Positions 1 to 8,957 of a DNA stretch of 57,744 nucleotides are shown one piece after another. Origin of the DNA: Candidatus Saccharimonadota bacterium (GTDB lineage: Bacteria > Patescibacteriota > Saccharimonadia > Saccharimonadales > Saccharimonadaceae); assembly GCA_017510425.1 (NCBI GenBank), contig JAFWNJ010000029.1:1-57744 (forward strand), given 5' to 3'. Below the pieces are notes generated by a model. The model saw only the letters and a list, made by a program, of their open reading frames with translations. It was not told the DNA's origin and searched no databases. The first letter of the stretch is position 1; each line of letters opens with the position of its first letter. A program made the translations under genes and the position numbers.

Positions 1-1
1 A

Positions 2-523
2 ACAGGCAACATCCCTGAAAAAATTATCGGTAATCCCGATGAAGCTTCGCTCATAGTTTATGAATACGCCGACTACGGCTGTTCACATTGTGCCGATTGG
101 AATAGACAAATGAATGAATTGGTTAAAAAGCATGGCGGTAAACTTGCCATAGTGTTTCGTGGGTATAACTTAGGATTCCAAAATGGATTAGGTGCCGCCA
201 ACGCTGCCACCGCCGCACAAATTCAAGGATATTGGAAAGAATACAAAGATTTACTATTCGCCAATCAATCGGAGTGGATTTATGCCGAGAAAAAAGATGC
301 GAATGATTTATTCATTGAGTATTTTAAAGAAGCGTCAAACGATGCCGGCGACACCGAAAAGTTCAAAGACGACATGAATAGTTCGGACGTCAAGAAACGA
401 TTAGACTTTGAACAAAAAATGGGTAAAGAAGTTAATTTACAAGGTACGCCACTATTTAGAATTAACGGCAAAAATGTGTCGGTAGGTGATTTGGTTAAAA
501 CTATCGAAAAACTAATTCCGTGA
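2..523 (+). CDS. DsbA-like thioredoxin-fold oxidoreductase (5' partial)
   Basis: The reading frame is open from base 2, so the start lies outside the window and only the last 173 residues are visible. A CSHC motif (codons at 80-91) sits in the context YADYGCSHCADW, which is the CxxC active site of DsbA/thioredoxin-like proteins. Near the C-terminus LQGTPLFRING is the cis-proline loop typical of the same fold. The stretch before CSHC (GNPDEASLIVYEY) matches the usual beta strand leading into the active site. The family makes or breaks disulfides in exported proteins. The signal or anchor segment must be upstream and cannot be checked. The first ATG inside the frame (110) lies after the active site and is not the real start. 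Confidence 0.85.
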   Translation, partial: TGNIPEKIIGNPDEASLIVYEYADYGCSHCADWNRQMNELVKKHGGKLAIVFRGYNLGFQNGLGAANAATAAQIQGYWKEYKDLLFANQSEWIYAEKKDANDLFIEYFKEASNDAGDTEKFKDDMNSSDVKKRLDFEQKMGKEVNLQGTPLFRINGKNVSVGDLVKTIEKLIP

Positions 524-584
524 TATAATAAGTTTGACAGTATATATTAAACAAAAACAAAATAATAAAAATTGAAAGGACAAT

Positions 585-1007
585 ATGGCAACAAAAGCTA
601 ACAGAACCGAAACTCGTGTATGTGTTAATACGGGGTTATTTATAATTGCGGCAATTCTGTTTATTGTCGTGGCGTTTTGCGGAACACAAAGAATTGGGGT
701 ATATCAAAGAAGTATGGTTGGAATATCTGATGCACCTGGTTTATGTTTTGATAGTGAAGCGTATGAGAAAAACAATCATGAAGTCATACAGGATGCTTAC
801 CCATGTAAAACCGAGATAGATGAAAACGGTGAAAACATCCCAGCTGATAGCCAAAATGATCAAACTATGTTTTTATATGATCGGATGAGCCTAGTTGGTT
901 CGCTAACATCAATAGAAATTCAAGCGGCAATTATGACGATTGGATGTTTGTTATCAATGGCAAGTTTCATTGGCGGTATTATTTATTGGAATCACAATAG
1001 AAAATAA
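585..1007 (+). CDS. Small two-TM membrane protein, function unknown
   Basis: 140 residues. The start is supported by a GAAAGGA Shine-Dalgarno eight bases before ATG. Two hydrophobic segments are visible, about residues 17-35 and 112-132, enclosing an outer loop of roughly 75 residues that carries three cysteines (LCFDSE, YPCKTE and one near the first helix). The tail after the second helix is short and basic. I do not recognise the family. It follows the DsbA-like gene by 61 bases; the loop cysteines together with an oxidoreductase next door suggest, as inference only, that it could be a substrate or partner. Confidence 0.6.
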   Translation: MATKANRTETRVCVNTGLFIIAAILFIVVAFCGTQRIGVYQRSMVGISDAPGLCFDSEAYEKNNHEVIQDAYPCKTEIDENGENIPADSQNDQTMFLYDRMSLVGSLTSIEIQAAIMTIGCLLSMASFIGGIIYWNHNRK

Positions 1008-1115
1008 AAATCGTACTATAAACGCTATATTTCCATTTATCTTATAAACAGATGGTGATATGCTCGGCAATAAAAAATGCGCTTACGCGCGAAGATCCTG
1101 AGTTTTTTGCTATAA

Positions 1116-1202
1116 TGGTGGGCGGGAAGGGAATCGAACCCTTACGACCTTGCGGTCACCAGATTTTGAGTCTAGCGCGTCTACCAGTTCCGCCACTCGC
1201 CC
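1116..1202 (-). tRNA. tRNA-Leu (anticodon CAA), CCA encoded
   Basis: On the minus strand the 87-base sequence folds as a class II tRNA: acceptor GGGCGAG/CCCGCCC (one A-C mismatch), anticodon stem CTAGA/TCTGG with loop CTCAAAA giving CAA, a long variable arm, and T arm AAGGG-TTCGATT-CCCTT. The 3' CCA is encoded (1116-1118). Upstream on the same strand TGATATAAT (the -10 box is 1212-1217 on the + strand) is a likely promoter. Confidence 0.95.
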
Positions 1203-1211
1203 AGTGTTGCC

Positions 1212-1217
1212 ATTATA
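1212..1217 (-). promoter_or_regulatory. -10 box for tRNA-Leu
   Basis: TGATATAAT on the minus strand, an extended -10 about nine bases before the tRNA 5' end. Confidence 0.6.
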
Positions 1218-1238
1218 TCATAATTTAGCTGGATATGC

Positions 1239-1250
1239 TATAATTGGCTT
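1239..1250 (+). promoter_or_regulatory. Leaderless-type promoter of the sortase gene
   Basis: TGC-TATAAT (TATAAT at 1239-1244) is followed by exactly six bases and then ATG at 1251. There is no Shine-Dalgarno. The A of ATG falls where transcription should start. Confidence 0.7.
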
Positions 1251-2495
1251 ATGAATCCTAAAGATGGTGGGCAATCATCCAGCGAAGTGCAAAGACAGAC
1301 AGCAGCCACAATCGCCAGACGGAAGGTCTTGGCAGCTTATGCTGAGTCGGCCCAAAAATCCTTAAGGGAGGCTCAACAACAAAACCTACGTATAAAAGAT
1401 GAGCCAATCTCTCAAAAGGTTAATTCTGAATCGTGGAGAAGGTATCATTCGGCTTGGCAGAACTACTACCAGAAGTATTATAGCGATTATTACTCAAGAG
1501 CCGCCAAAGACTACATCGCAAGAGAGCGCATGAAGGATGCACGCGAAAAAGCTGAAGAGGAAATCATGAGTTCATTTGATCCTTCCAGTAAGCAGACTGA
1601 CAGAAAAGCTGGGCTGAGCTTACATCCAGAAAAGGGGGAACAGTCGAAGAAGGAAACTCAATCAGAAAATCAAACTCAGAACACCAATGAAAGATCGAAA
1701 AACGAGGATCGGGTTGCCAATTCTCTAAAGCAAAGAATCCAAAAGCTAACCACAGAGAAAGCCAGAAGATCACGCCGGATGAAGCGCCTCGTCCCAATCA
1801 TAGCCGGAATTACCGTAATGTTGATGATTTTATTCTTACAATATAACCGTCTAATTTTTGCACCAATTATGGCCTATGTGTCGCCGGGAAATGTGCCAAT
1901 ATCCCAAATTGAGGCAATCGACCCGACTATTACACAAGAAATCTCCCCTGAGCCGCGACTAATAATTCCTAAACTAAATATTGATGTGCCAATTAATTTT
2001 GGGGCCTCACTTGATCAGGTAATGGATGCAATGATAAGTGGTGTCGCCCATTATCGTATTGCGGGGGCAAGCGCTTATCCGGGCGAAATAGGAAATTTCG
2101 TAATAACTGGCCATTCTGCAGGAGACATCTATAGTTCTCACCCATATAAGTATATCTTCTCTGGGCTTGAGAGACTAGAAGATGGTGACTTAATCTACGT
2201 AAATTATAACTCAGTTAGATACACATACAGGATCGTGAAAAAAGAGGTAATTGAGCCTTCCAATGTCGCGGCACTCGTTTATGACACAGATAAACCCTTA
2301 ATCACATTGGTAACCTGTACACCGCTCGGCACATCACGCTATCGCTTGCTAGTCATCGGTGAACAGATTTCACCAAGTTATGACAATGCTTCAGAGGCAA
2401 ACGAGGTAGCTCCGGTCACTTCAGAGCCTGATACTCTACCATCAAACGAACCCTCCTTTTTCGAAAGAGCTTGGAATTCTTTATCTGGACAATAA
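1251..2495 (+). CDS. Sortase with long cytoplasmic N-terminus
   Basis: 414 residues. Residues 1-178 are highly charged, rich in Q/K/E/R and probably helical or disordered in the cytoplasm. A transmembrane helix follows (about 180-205), then an extracellular sortase beta-barrel. The catalytic triad is visible: His288 in ITGHSAG, Cys356 in TLVTC, and Arg365 in the TSRYRLLV strand. The TLVTCTP...R-LLV spacing is closest to class C/D/E sortases. Sortases cleave a C-terminal sorting signal and join the protein to a cell-wall amine or pilin. A candidate substrate lies nearby (6407-7399). The N-terminal extension is much longer than in the usual family, which has only a short cytoplasmic tail. The gene is convergent with the next one, separated by 5 bases. 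Confidence 0.9.
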   Translation: MNPKDGGQSSSEVQRQTAATIARRKVLAAYAESAQKSLREAQQQNLRIKDEPISQKVNSESWRRYHSAWQNYYQKYYSDYYSRAAKDYIARERMKDAREKAEEEIMSSFDPSSKQTDRKAGLSLHPEKGEQSKKETQSENQTQNTNERSKNEDRVANSLKQRIQKLTTEKARRSRRMKRLVPIIAGITVMLMILFLQYNRLIFAPIMAYVSPGNVPISQIEAIDPTITQEISPEPRLIIPKLNIDVPINFGASLDQVMDAMISGVAHYRIAGASAYPGEIGNFVITGHSAGDIYSSHPYKYIFSGLERLEDGDLIYVNYNSVRYTYRIVKKEVIEPSNVAALVYDTDKPLITLVTCTPLGTSRYRLLVIGEQISPSYDNASEANEVAPVTSEPDTLPSNEPSFFERAWNSLSGQ

Positions 2496-2500
2496 TTAGA

Positions 2501-3913
2501 TTAATGCTTAACTATCCACTCGCGCACTAGATAATCATCACTAAAATAATATAGCCATTTGTTGTCTGTAATAGTAACCGGAAAATGGCTAGAAACATTC
2601 TCGGCTAGATGACGACGGTTAAGGCCATCGTAGTCGTAGACAAACAAATTGCCGCCATCTACATCATACAACATATCATAATCAAGCCAATTATAGCCAT
2701 CATTATCAGCTATCCATTCGAAAACGTCACCCGCCTCCATATCAATTGCTGCCAGGTGAACACCAGATGATAATAAAATAAAGTTCCCATGGTGGCCAAC
2801 CTCCATATTGTCGGGTTTAAAACTTGTTATATAATCTATGGCTTCTTCAAGATTCTCTCTATCATAGAGAGTAACAGTATTGCCTTCGAGAACCGCTAGG
2901 TATTTCTTGTCATAAAATTGAATTTGGGCGACTTTGACTGGCCCGGCGACCTGAAAAAGGGAAGTCCTAGTCTTGTCTCCAATTTTAGTGACTCCGATTT
3001 CGTAAGACGTTGTTAGCGCATCGTTAGACTGCTCAGCAACAAACAGTATTTCATTATTAGAAACATAGTAGTCTATTATTTTTTCTATGAGGACAGCCGA
3101 AAGGGATTTGTTCGGCACATCAATCTTGTGCAGATTATTATTCTGAATTACCAAAAGATTATTAGCGGAATTATCTAATATCTGAATATCCGAAAAATCA
3201 CTATCGAATTCTCGCGTGATATTAACACTCTTCTGTGGATTGCTGACATCTAATAGTAACCACTCGATCCGAGAATCAGTTTGAACCTGACAGAGAACAT
3301 GCGCCCCATCATGGTCCCAGCTTGCATTTAGAATATTGCCAGTAAATAGACCACTCATCTGGTCCGGCGTAGACTCAGTTGACTGAAATAAACTAGAAAT
3401 ATCTATAGTGCGCGGCTTCGGATTCTCTTCGGTCAGATTAATTAGGAGCCAATCAGTCGTATTGTTAGCAATAAGTAGTAAATCGTATTCTGGCGATACG
3501 GTAGCATAAGTAGTTTCTGGTAGATAATAGTACTCCTCTGGTGTTCTTTCTTTCAGGAATAGGCGAGGGTAATGCAATCTATACAGTAAACCTTCGGTGA
3601 TATTGATGATCTTCGACCAAGAATCATAATCTTCTTTAGTTAGAGTTACGGTATGCTCACCACTAACTAGTATTTTTGAGGTATTTGTTCGTTGTCGCCA
3701 GGACGTTTCACCGTCAATGACAACACTGGCGCCGGTGGGAATTGATGACACCTGGAGCATGCCTTGTCTTTCAACTTCAAAATCAGAATTAACCCAATAC
3801 CCCGATACAACTAGTGCCAATATTATAACGGTCACCACGACGATTAGCACCATTATGGCTTCAGAAATGATTACTTTTAAGTTTTTAAGTCTCTTTATTC
3901 TGTCGAGATCCAT
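2501..3913 (-). CDS. PEGA-domain membrane protein with propeller-like C-terminal region
   Basis: 470 residues. One N-terminal transmembrane helix (about residues 14-36) is followed by a PEGA-type beta domain (about 50-110: VSSIPTGASVVIDG ... GEHTVTLTKEDY). The remainder has repeated strand-turn patterns such as VSPEYDLLLIANN and ASWDHDGAHVLCQVQ, typical of TolB/WD40-like propellers, with aromatic and Asp-rich turns. This would be an anchored extracytoplasmic protein binding a carbohydrate or protein partner. The start has a leaderless-type promoter and no Shine-Dalgarno. Its function is not known to me beyond the domain calls. Confidence 0.75.
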   Translation of the reverse strand: MDLDRIKRLKNLKVIISEAIMVLIVVVTVIILALVVSGYWVNSDFEVERQGMLQVSSIPTGASVVIDGETSWRQRTNTSKILVSGEHTVTLTKEDYDSWSKIINITEGLLYRLHYPRLFLKERTPEEYYYLPETTYATVSPEYDLLLIANNTTDWLLINLTEENPKPRTIDISSLFQSTESTPDQMSGLFTGNILNASWDHDGAHVLCQVQTDSRIEWLLLDVSNPQKSVNITREFDSDFSDIQILDNSANNLLVIQNNNLHKIDVPNKSLSAVLIEKIIDYYVSNNEILFVAEQSNDALTTSYEIGVTKIGDKTRTSLFQVAGPVKVAQIQFYDKKYLAVLEGNTVTLYDRENLEEAIDYITSFKPDNMEVGHHGNFILLSSGVHLAAIDMEAGDVFEWIADNDGYNWLDYDMLYDVDGGNLFVYDYDGLNRRHLAENVSSHFPVTITDNKWLYYFSDDYLVREWIVKH

Positions 3914-3926
3914 ACATAATATTATA
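3914..3926 (-). promoter_or_regulatory. Leaderless-type promoter of the PEGA gene
   Basis: On the minus strand TGT-TATAAT (3921-3926) is followed by seven bases and ATG at 3913. Confidence 0.65.
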
Positions 3927-4003
3927 ACATAATTATTATAAAAATTAATACTTGCGCTTTTCTTTTAAAGAGTGTATGATGATAGTAAGAATAAGCGAGG
4001 TAA

Positions 4004-4885
4004 ATGATGCAAAGAACCGATAATGATACGACAGCCAAGGTGGTTCGTAGGCAAGTGAGACAATCCACTACCTTGAATCGGCGTTACGTAAAGCGCCCTG
4101 TTAGGTGTACCGACATTTCCGCTCCAGTAAAGAGAAGTCAAAAAATCACACATTTTCGCACCGAGATGGCAAACAGTGATGTTTGTACTAATAAGACTAA
4201 CTACGACATGAAGCCTGCCGTTTCACACCCGATGCAAGATCTAGCAAACCAACGAGTAAGAGCAATGCGAAACACGACAAACAGCCAGATAAACGATAAG
4301 ACTGGATTGGTGTCGCAAAAAACTGCAAAACAGTTAAAGGACGAGGCCATCAAAAAGGCTCTCGCTACCACTTTGAAACAGGACAAAGAGCAGAGTGCAG
4401 CGAAAAGTGAGAACAGATTACATTTTGGATTCGGGAGGGTACTGCTGGCCTTATCTTGTGCCGCCGTGGCCGTGTTTGCGATTGTTTATTTCGTAAATCT
4501 TAATATGCCAGATATTTCTCTGCGGGTGGCTGCAATGCAAACTGGCATTGAGGCTTCATATCCTTCATATGTTCCACGTAATTATGTATTATCAGATATT
4601 ACATCCGAGAATGGCAAGATTACGCTCAGCTTTAAGAATAGCCAAACCGATAGCGTGATGACATTAGAAGAAGAGAAGACATCTTGGGATTCCAATGCCT
4701 TGCTGATGAATTATGTTAAGAGTGAGTACTCCAGCAACTATACTACCATTCGGGAGCAGGGGCTAACGATTTTTGTTGATGGTAGCAATGCGACATGGGT
4801 GAATGGTGGGATTGTCTATAGGTTAGTCTCACTAAATAATGAATTAACCAAGAAACAGATAAAATCTATCGCTACTTCTCTTTAG
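4004..4885 (+). CDS. DUF4367-like single-pass membrane protein
   Basis: 293 residues. A basic, Gln/Thr-rich cytoplasmic region (1-140) is followed by one transmembrane helix (about 148-170) and an extracellular domain of about 115 residues. Within it, YPSYVPRNYVLSDITSENGKI, the central FKNSQTDSVMTLEEE segment, the IFVDGSNATWVNGG stretch and the final helix resemble the DUF4367 fold found with anti-sigma and lipoprotein families. The start ATG is preceded by GCGAGG as Shine-Dalgarno; two consecutive ATGs make the exact start uncertain by one codon. It is the same architecture (charged tail, helix, outer domain) as the sortase and YerB-like proteins nearby. Confidence 0.65.
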   Translation: MMQRTDNDTTAKVVRRQVRQSTTLNRRYVKRPVRCTDISAPVKRSQKITHFRTEMANSDVCTNKTNYDMKPAVSHPMQDLANQRVRAMRNTTNSQINDKTGLVSQKTAKQLKDEAIKKALATTLKQDKEQSAAKSENRLHFGFGRVLLALSCAAVAVFAIVYFVNLNMPDISLRVAAMQTGIEASYPSYVPRNYVLSDITSENGKITLSFKNSQTDSVMTLEEEKTSWDSNALLMNYVKSEYSSNYTTIREQGLTIFVDGSNATWVNGGIVYRLVSLNNELTKKQIKSIATSL

Positions 4886-4918
4886 TATAAATATTTTTAT
4901 ATCACAAGTTGATTGCCG

Positions 4919-6358
4919 CTAGATTGCTCTTGCGACGGAGTTGAGACGCGCTAAAGTCACCTCACGTCCCAGGACATCCATAGTAAGATTTAAGGCAGGG
5001 CTAAACGGAGCAAAACTAATCGCGATACGGATTAGACTAAAGAGCTCAGCTGGCTTCTTGTTGGTCTCGGACAATAATTCATTCAGCACATCTTGCAGAG
5101 AGTTCGCATCCCAAATTTCTATAGCAGCTAGTTTCGTAACGGTTTGTTTTAGTAAAGATTCAATCTCTGCCTCGGAAAGCTTTTTAATAAACTTATTCTT
5201 GAGCAGGAAATCGAGATCGATAGCGGGCTCAGAAAAGAAATATTCTGTCATAGTGCGAAGATCTGAAAGTGTTTTAAGGCGATCATAAATAATGGAAAGA
5301 ACTTTGATTTTATATTCCTCGTCGTAGTTATCTGCCTTTTCTGGCCAGAAACCCTTCGTGCGCTCATAGAGAGCTCTCGGTCCCTGCTCATCAAAGATAC
5401 GACGTAACCACTGGCCATTAATCCATAATAGCTTCGTCTCATCATAGCGAGCACCAGAATTTTGGATACGATCAAGGGAAAACTTGCCGATTAGTTCGTC
5501 TTTGGTAAAAATCTCTTGCTCGGTGCCGTCATTCCAGCCGAGACAAGCTAGATAGTTCAACATGGCTTCGGGCAAGATACCGTCATCGCGATATTCGGTA
5601 ACTGACTTGGCGCCGTCGCGCTTGCCGAGCTTCTTGTTGCCCTGAGGAGCCAAAATGTGCGGCAAAGAGACAAGCTTAGGACGTGGCAAATCCAAAGCTT
5701 CATATAAAGCTAGGTAGTTTGGTGTACTGGATAAGTATTCAACGCCACGCATAACGTGGGTAACGCCCATCTCGGCATCATCCACAATGTGGGCAAAATT
5801 ATAGGTAGGATAACCATCCTTCTTGATTAAAATGATATCGTCCAGAACCTCCGGGCCAGTTTGCATATCACCCATCACTTCATCATGCCACTTATAGGAT
5901 TTCGGCTCTGCTTTAAACCGGAGTGGAATACCAGGTTCCCATTCTGGCGTATCGGTAGGACGAAAATTGCGATAAAGAAATGGAATCTTCTTCTCGTGGC
6001 ATTGCTTTCGGTATTCTTCGATTTGCTCTGGCGAAGTAGGATCGGCATAAGCTCGCCCAGCTTCAATAAGCTTGCGTGCCCATTTGTGATAAATATCCAT
6101 CCGTTCGCTCTGAAAATAAGGGGCATTTGGGCCACCAACAATGGGGCCTTCATCCCATTCAATCCCTAACCACTCCAGGGTGTCCTCGATCAGCTCAGTA
6201 GCGCCCTCTACGTAACGAGCACGGTCAGTATCCTCAATGCGCAGGATAAATTTGCCATTTCCTTGACGTGCTAATAAATAAGGGTAGATAGCCGAGCGCA
6301 CATTACCGATATGGATATATCCGGTAGGGCTAGGTGCAAAACGTGTTACAATTTCCAT
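4919..6358 (-). CDS. gltX: Glutamyl-tRNA synthetase
   Basis: 479 residues, normal for bacterial GluRS. The class I HIGH signature appears as HIGN at residues 16-19 after FAPSPTG. The KMSKS loop appears as KLGKRDG (243-249). Other family marks are LRIEDTDRARYVEGA, the DDAEMGVTHVMRGVEYLSS stretch and the anticodon-binding C-terminal helices. It charges tRNA-Glu; a tRNA-Glu gene lies at 8826. In many reduced bacteria this enzyme also mischarges tRNA-Gln for GatCAB, but that cannot be decided here. A -10 box lies seven bases before ATG and there is no Shine-Dalgarno. Confidence 0.97.
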   Translation of the reverse strand: MEIVTRFAPSPTGYIHIGNVRSAIYPYLLARQGNGKFILRIEDTDRARYVEGATELIEDTLEWLGIEWDEGPIVGGPNAPYFQSERMDIYHKWARKLIEAGRAYADPTSPEQIEEYRKQCHEKKIPFLYRNFRPTDTPEWEPGIPLRFKAEPKSYKWHDEVMGDMQTGPEVLDDIILIKKDGYPTYNFAHIVDDAEMGVTHVMRGVEYLSSTPNYLALYEALDLPRPKLVSLPHILAPQGNKKLGKRDGAKSVTEYRDDGILPEAMLNYLACLGWNDGTEQEIFTKDELIGKFSLDRIQNSGARYDETKLLWINGQWLRRIFDEQGPRALYERTKGFWPEKADNYDEEYKIKVLSIIYDRLKTLSDLRTMTEYFFSEPAIDLDFLLKNKFIKKLSEAEIESLLKQTVTKLAAIEIWDANSLQDVLNELLSETNKKPAELFSLIRIAISFAPFSPALNLTMDVLGREVTLARLNSVARAI

Positions 6359-6371
6359 GGCATTTATTATA
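6359..6371 (-). promoter_or_regulatory. Leaderless-type promoter of gltX
   Basis: On the minus strand TGT-TATAAT (6366-6371), seven bases, then ATG at 6358. Confidence 0.65.
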
Positions 6372-6406
6372 ACACCGATTCAGAGGTTGGTCAAAATCCT
6401 TAATTA

Positions 6407-7399
6407 TTATTGGTTTTCTTCTTCGTCATCGTCTTTCTTGCGCTTGGCTAGAATGAAGAATACTACACCAGACGTGGCAGCGACTGCTGAGGTGACAGCT
6501 AGTCCAGTAGCCAGGGAATTGTCGCCTTCATTGATTTCTTCCGTAGTGGTGCGACGATTAGTGACACCCTGTGGTGGCGTATAACCTACGTAAGTGTTAC
6601 GATTGTCTCCATCGCTAACTTGAGTGGTCGTGGTAGTAGTGGCGGTCGAACCGGAACCATATGACCTAGTATATGTATAGGTAGTAGCGCCATTTGTCGT
6701 GCCGCCAGTAGTGGTGTTTGCACCGCTATACTGTGGCGTTTCTTCTGGATTGGCCGGGGTGGCTGGATCTACTGGAGTAGTCGGATTGTATCCTGGGTCG
6801 GTTGGGTCTTCCTCAATCACACCTGTGACGACACTGATTACAATCGTATTAGAATAGGTACCAGATGCCTTTGTAATATCAGCTTTTGCTCCGAAATAAA
6901 TATCTCTTGAGCTAATGCTACTGCTCTCTGCACTAGATATTAAGGAAATTGGTGAAACGCTACCAACCCCCACAAGAGCTTTATAAGTACTAGAGTTATT
7001 ACCCGCATCGGTATCATTAATTGAATATCCCCAATAGTTCGTCGGGAATGAGTTCTTCACGTAATCATTGTCCAAAGTTGGAATGGTGCCTTTGTTTTGA
7101 GCATGACTCAGAGAAGTATCTTCAGTCTTCGTAGTCATGGAGGCAACAAAGCTTGTAGCGTTAGTATCTACACTGACATTAACCTTATTACGCAAAAAAG
7201 TATCAATGTCGCCGGTTGCATATTGGGACGGAGTAGTAATAGAAACAGCTAGAGATTCTCTCACGTTGACTTCAAAATTAACCGATGATGGACTCGGGTT
7301 TGCCGCCGCTGCGATTTGTGTTTGTGTTATGTAGCTCGATAGCATAACTGCTATGCTAAGAAAACTTACCGAGCTTACTATGACCTTCTTTGTAAGCAT
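6407..7399 (-). CDS. Secreted surface protein with C-terminal membrane anchor, possible sortase substrate
   Basis: 330 residues. A signal peptide (about 1-32, ending ...QIAAA) leads into a 160-residue beta-rich domain (VNFEVNVRESLAVSITTP ... YFGAKADITKASGTYSNTI). Then comes a Pro/Thr linker with PTTPVDPATPANPEETP and a Gly/Thr/Ser-rich low-complexity stretch. The end is a hydrophobic helix followed by KRKKDDDEEENQ. The segment NSLATG just before the helix has the position and tripartite layout of an LPXTG sorting signal but lacks the proline. The organism has a sortase gene at 1251, so wall anchoring is plausible. The beta domain is loosely similar in pattern to the N-terminal modules of the proteins at 31740 and 39941. 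Confidence 0.75.
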   Translation of the reverse strand: MLTKKVIVSSVSFLSIAVMLSSYITQTQIAAAANPSPSSVNFEVNVRESLAVSITTPSQYATGDIDTFLRNKVNVSVDTNATSFVASMTTKTEDTSLSHAQNKGTIPTLDNDYVKNSFPTNYWGYSINDTDAGNNSSTYKALVGVGSVSPISLISSAESSSISSRDIYFGAKADITKASGTYSNTIVISVVTGVIEEDPTDPGYNPTTPVDPATPANPEETPQYSGANTTTGGTTNGATTYTYTRSYGSGSTATTTTTTQVSDGDNRNTYVGYTPPQGVTNRRTTTEEINEGDNSLATGLAVTSAVAATSGVVFFILAKRKKDDDEEENQ

Positions 7400-7411
7400 A
7401 AGTTGATTATA
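7400..7411 (-). promoter_or_regulatory. Leaderless-type promoter of the 6407-7399 gene
   Basis: On the minus strand TGC-TATAAT (7406-7411), six bases, then ATG at 7399. Confidence 0.7.
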
Positions 7412-7513
7412 GCATATGTTTTTATTTTGTGAAGGTTTTTTTGCAATTTTGTACCAAATTGTGGAAAAAGTTATGGTTATTTTGATATAATAGTAGAAAA
7501 GTGGAGTGAAAAA

Positions 7514-8764
7514 ATGGATAAAAAAACCGAATTAGATTTACGTGAGAGTTTGCCGCCTGAAGTTAAAAATGCGCCTTCTGACACAGAAAATGTCATAAAA
7601 AAGCCGAAACGTACTTGGTTGGTTTTTTTAATCGCAGGCTTGCTGGCTTTGGTTGCTGGAATGGGGTGTCTATTGTGGGTATTTCTATTAAAACCTCAGC
7701 CAGAAATTGCTTTAGTTGATTATCCCACTGTTCCAACCGCAAAGGACGAAGCGGCAGCCTATAGTGCCCTGACTGGACAACCACTAGCCGATGCCTCTAA
7801 ACTAAATGCCCCTACTTATTGCATTCAAACCCCTAATGGCACCGATGGGGCGCGCCCCCAAGTGGGCTTAACGACAGCGGGCGTGATATTTGAAGCTATC
7901 GCCGAGGCTGGCATTACTAGGTTTGCGGCGATTTATCAGGATCCGACTTCGGCCGTCATTGGCCCAATTCGGTCTTTGCGTATTTATTATTTACAATGGG
8001 ATACCCCCTTCGATTGTACAATCGTCCATGCTGGTGGATCCGGTGATGCCCTGGAAGCTCTCTGGGCGGGTGGTTATAGAGATTTGACCGAAAATTACGC
8101 ATATATGTATCGTGGAACGGCGGGAGGCAGACTTTGGAATAATCTTTTTACAACATCTGAATATCTGAAACAATTTAATTCAAATAATGGATATAATGAG
8201 TCGAATATTAAGGGGTTTGCCAGAATGACACCCGAGGAGTCGAAAAAATCCCGAGTTGATAGCTTGGTCACGGAGCGACTCAGTATTACTACCCCTACTG
8301 CGAAGAACACCGCAGAGCTTCAGCCTAGGGTGACCGAAATCGGCCTAAGATTCGGAGGATACTACAGCTTCAATGTAGATTATAAATATGATTTAGCTTC
8401 AAATAGGTATTTGCGCAGCTACGAATCTGGCTATTCTCATGACGTTTACAGCTGTCCAGATCAAGATTTGGGCGAACGTAACCCTGAAGAGGTTTGCGAA
8501 CTAACCCAAATGGCGCCAGACGTGGTAATTACAATGGTCGTATCTGAACACCGAGCTTCGGATAATTATCACGAAGACATCGCAGCCATTGGTGCCGGTG
8601 AAGCATATATTTTCCAGAACGGCCTCGTACAAAAAGGCACCTGGAATAAGGCATCGACGGAAGAGCAAATCCGATTTTTGGACGAAAACGGCGCTGAAAT
8701 TAAGTTAGCTCCAGGGCAGACGATTATTTCTGCTGTACCTGAGTATGGTAGTGTTGATTTTTAA
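7514..8764 (+). CDS. YerB-like DUF3048 membrane-anchored protein
   Basis: 416 residues. A short charged N-terminus is followed by one transmembrane helix (about 33-58) and then the DUF3048 (YerB) domain. Recognisable parts are the RPQVGLTTAGVIFEAIAEAG motif, ITRFAAIYQD, IGPIRSLRIYYLQWD and HAGGSGDAL, followed by the second DUF3048 half near residues 290-410 (DVVITMV, YIFQNGLVQKGTWNK, LAPGQTIISAVPE). The family is extracytoplasmic and of unproven role, often beside cell-envelope genes. Unlike many neighbours it has a leader: TATAAT about 25 bases upstream and GGAGTG as Shine-Dalgarno. Confidence 0.88.
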   Translation: MDKKTELDLRESLPPEVKNAPSDTENVIKKPKRTWLVFLIAGLLALVAGMGCLLWVFLLKPQPEIALVDYPTVPTAKDEAAAYSALTGQPLADASKLNAPTYCIQTPNGTDGARPQVGLTTAGVIFEAIAEAGITRFAAIYQDPTSAVIGPIRSLRIYYLQWDTPFDCTIVHAGGSGDALEALWAGGYRDLTENYAYMYRGTAGGRLWNNLFTTSEYLKQFNSNNGYNESNIKGFARMTPEESKKSRVDSLVTERLSITTPTAKNTAELQPRVTEIGLRFGGYYSFNVDYKYDLASNRYLRSYESGYSHDVYSCPDQDLGERNPEEVCELTQMAPDVVITMVVSEHRASDNYHEDIAAIGAGEAYIFQNGLVQKGTWNKASTEEQIRFLDENGAEIKLAPGQTIISAVPEYGSVDF

Positions 8765-8776
8765 AAAATAGCGTGC

Positions 8777-8782
8777 TATAAT
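8777..8782 (+). promoter_or_regulatory. Extended -10 for tRNA-Glu
   Basis: TGC-TATAAT; the expected start is near 8789, inside the left arm of the hairpin at 8785-8818. Confidence 0.6.
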
Positions 8783-8784
8783 GG

Positions 8785-8818
8785 AGATGTGGACCTAACC
8801 CCCCTTGGGTCCACATCT
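8785..8818 (+). terminator. Perfect 11-bp hairpin between yerB-like gene and tRNA-Glu
   Basis: AGATGTGGACC pairs with GGTCCACATCT around a C-rich loop. There is no U run, so it may be a processing signal in the tRNA leader or a weak terminator for the upstream gene. Confidence 0.5.
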
Positions 8819-8825
8819 TGTATCT

Positions 8826-8902
8826 GGCTCCTTCGTCTAGTGGTCCAGGACGTCTGGTTCTCATCCAGAAAATCGCGGGTTCGACTCCCGCAGGAGTCAC
8901 CA
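8826..8902 (+). tRNA. tRNA-Glu (anticodon CTC), CCA encoded
   Basis: Acceptor GGCTCCT/AGGAGTC, anticodon stem TCTGG/CCAGA with loop TTCTCAT, T arm GCGGG-TTCGACT-CCCGC, and an encoded CCA at 8900-8902. Confidence 0.96.
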
Positions 8903-8945
8903 GTGTATGAAAAGAAGCCCGAAGGGCTTGTTTTTTATTCTGTGG

Positions 8946-8957
8946 TATAATAGTGTT
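8946..8957 (+). promoter_or_regulatory. Leaderless-type promoter of der
   Basis: TGG-TATAAT (8946-8951), six bases, ATG at 8958. This decides the start: an in-frame ATG at 8907 lies upstream of this promoter and is not used. Confidence 0.75.
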
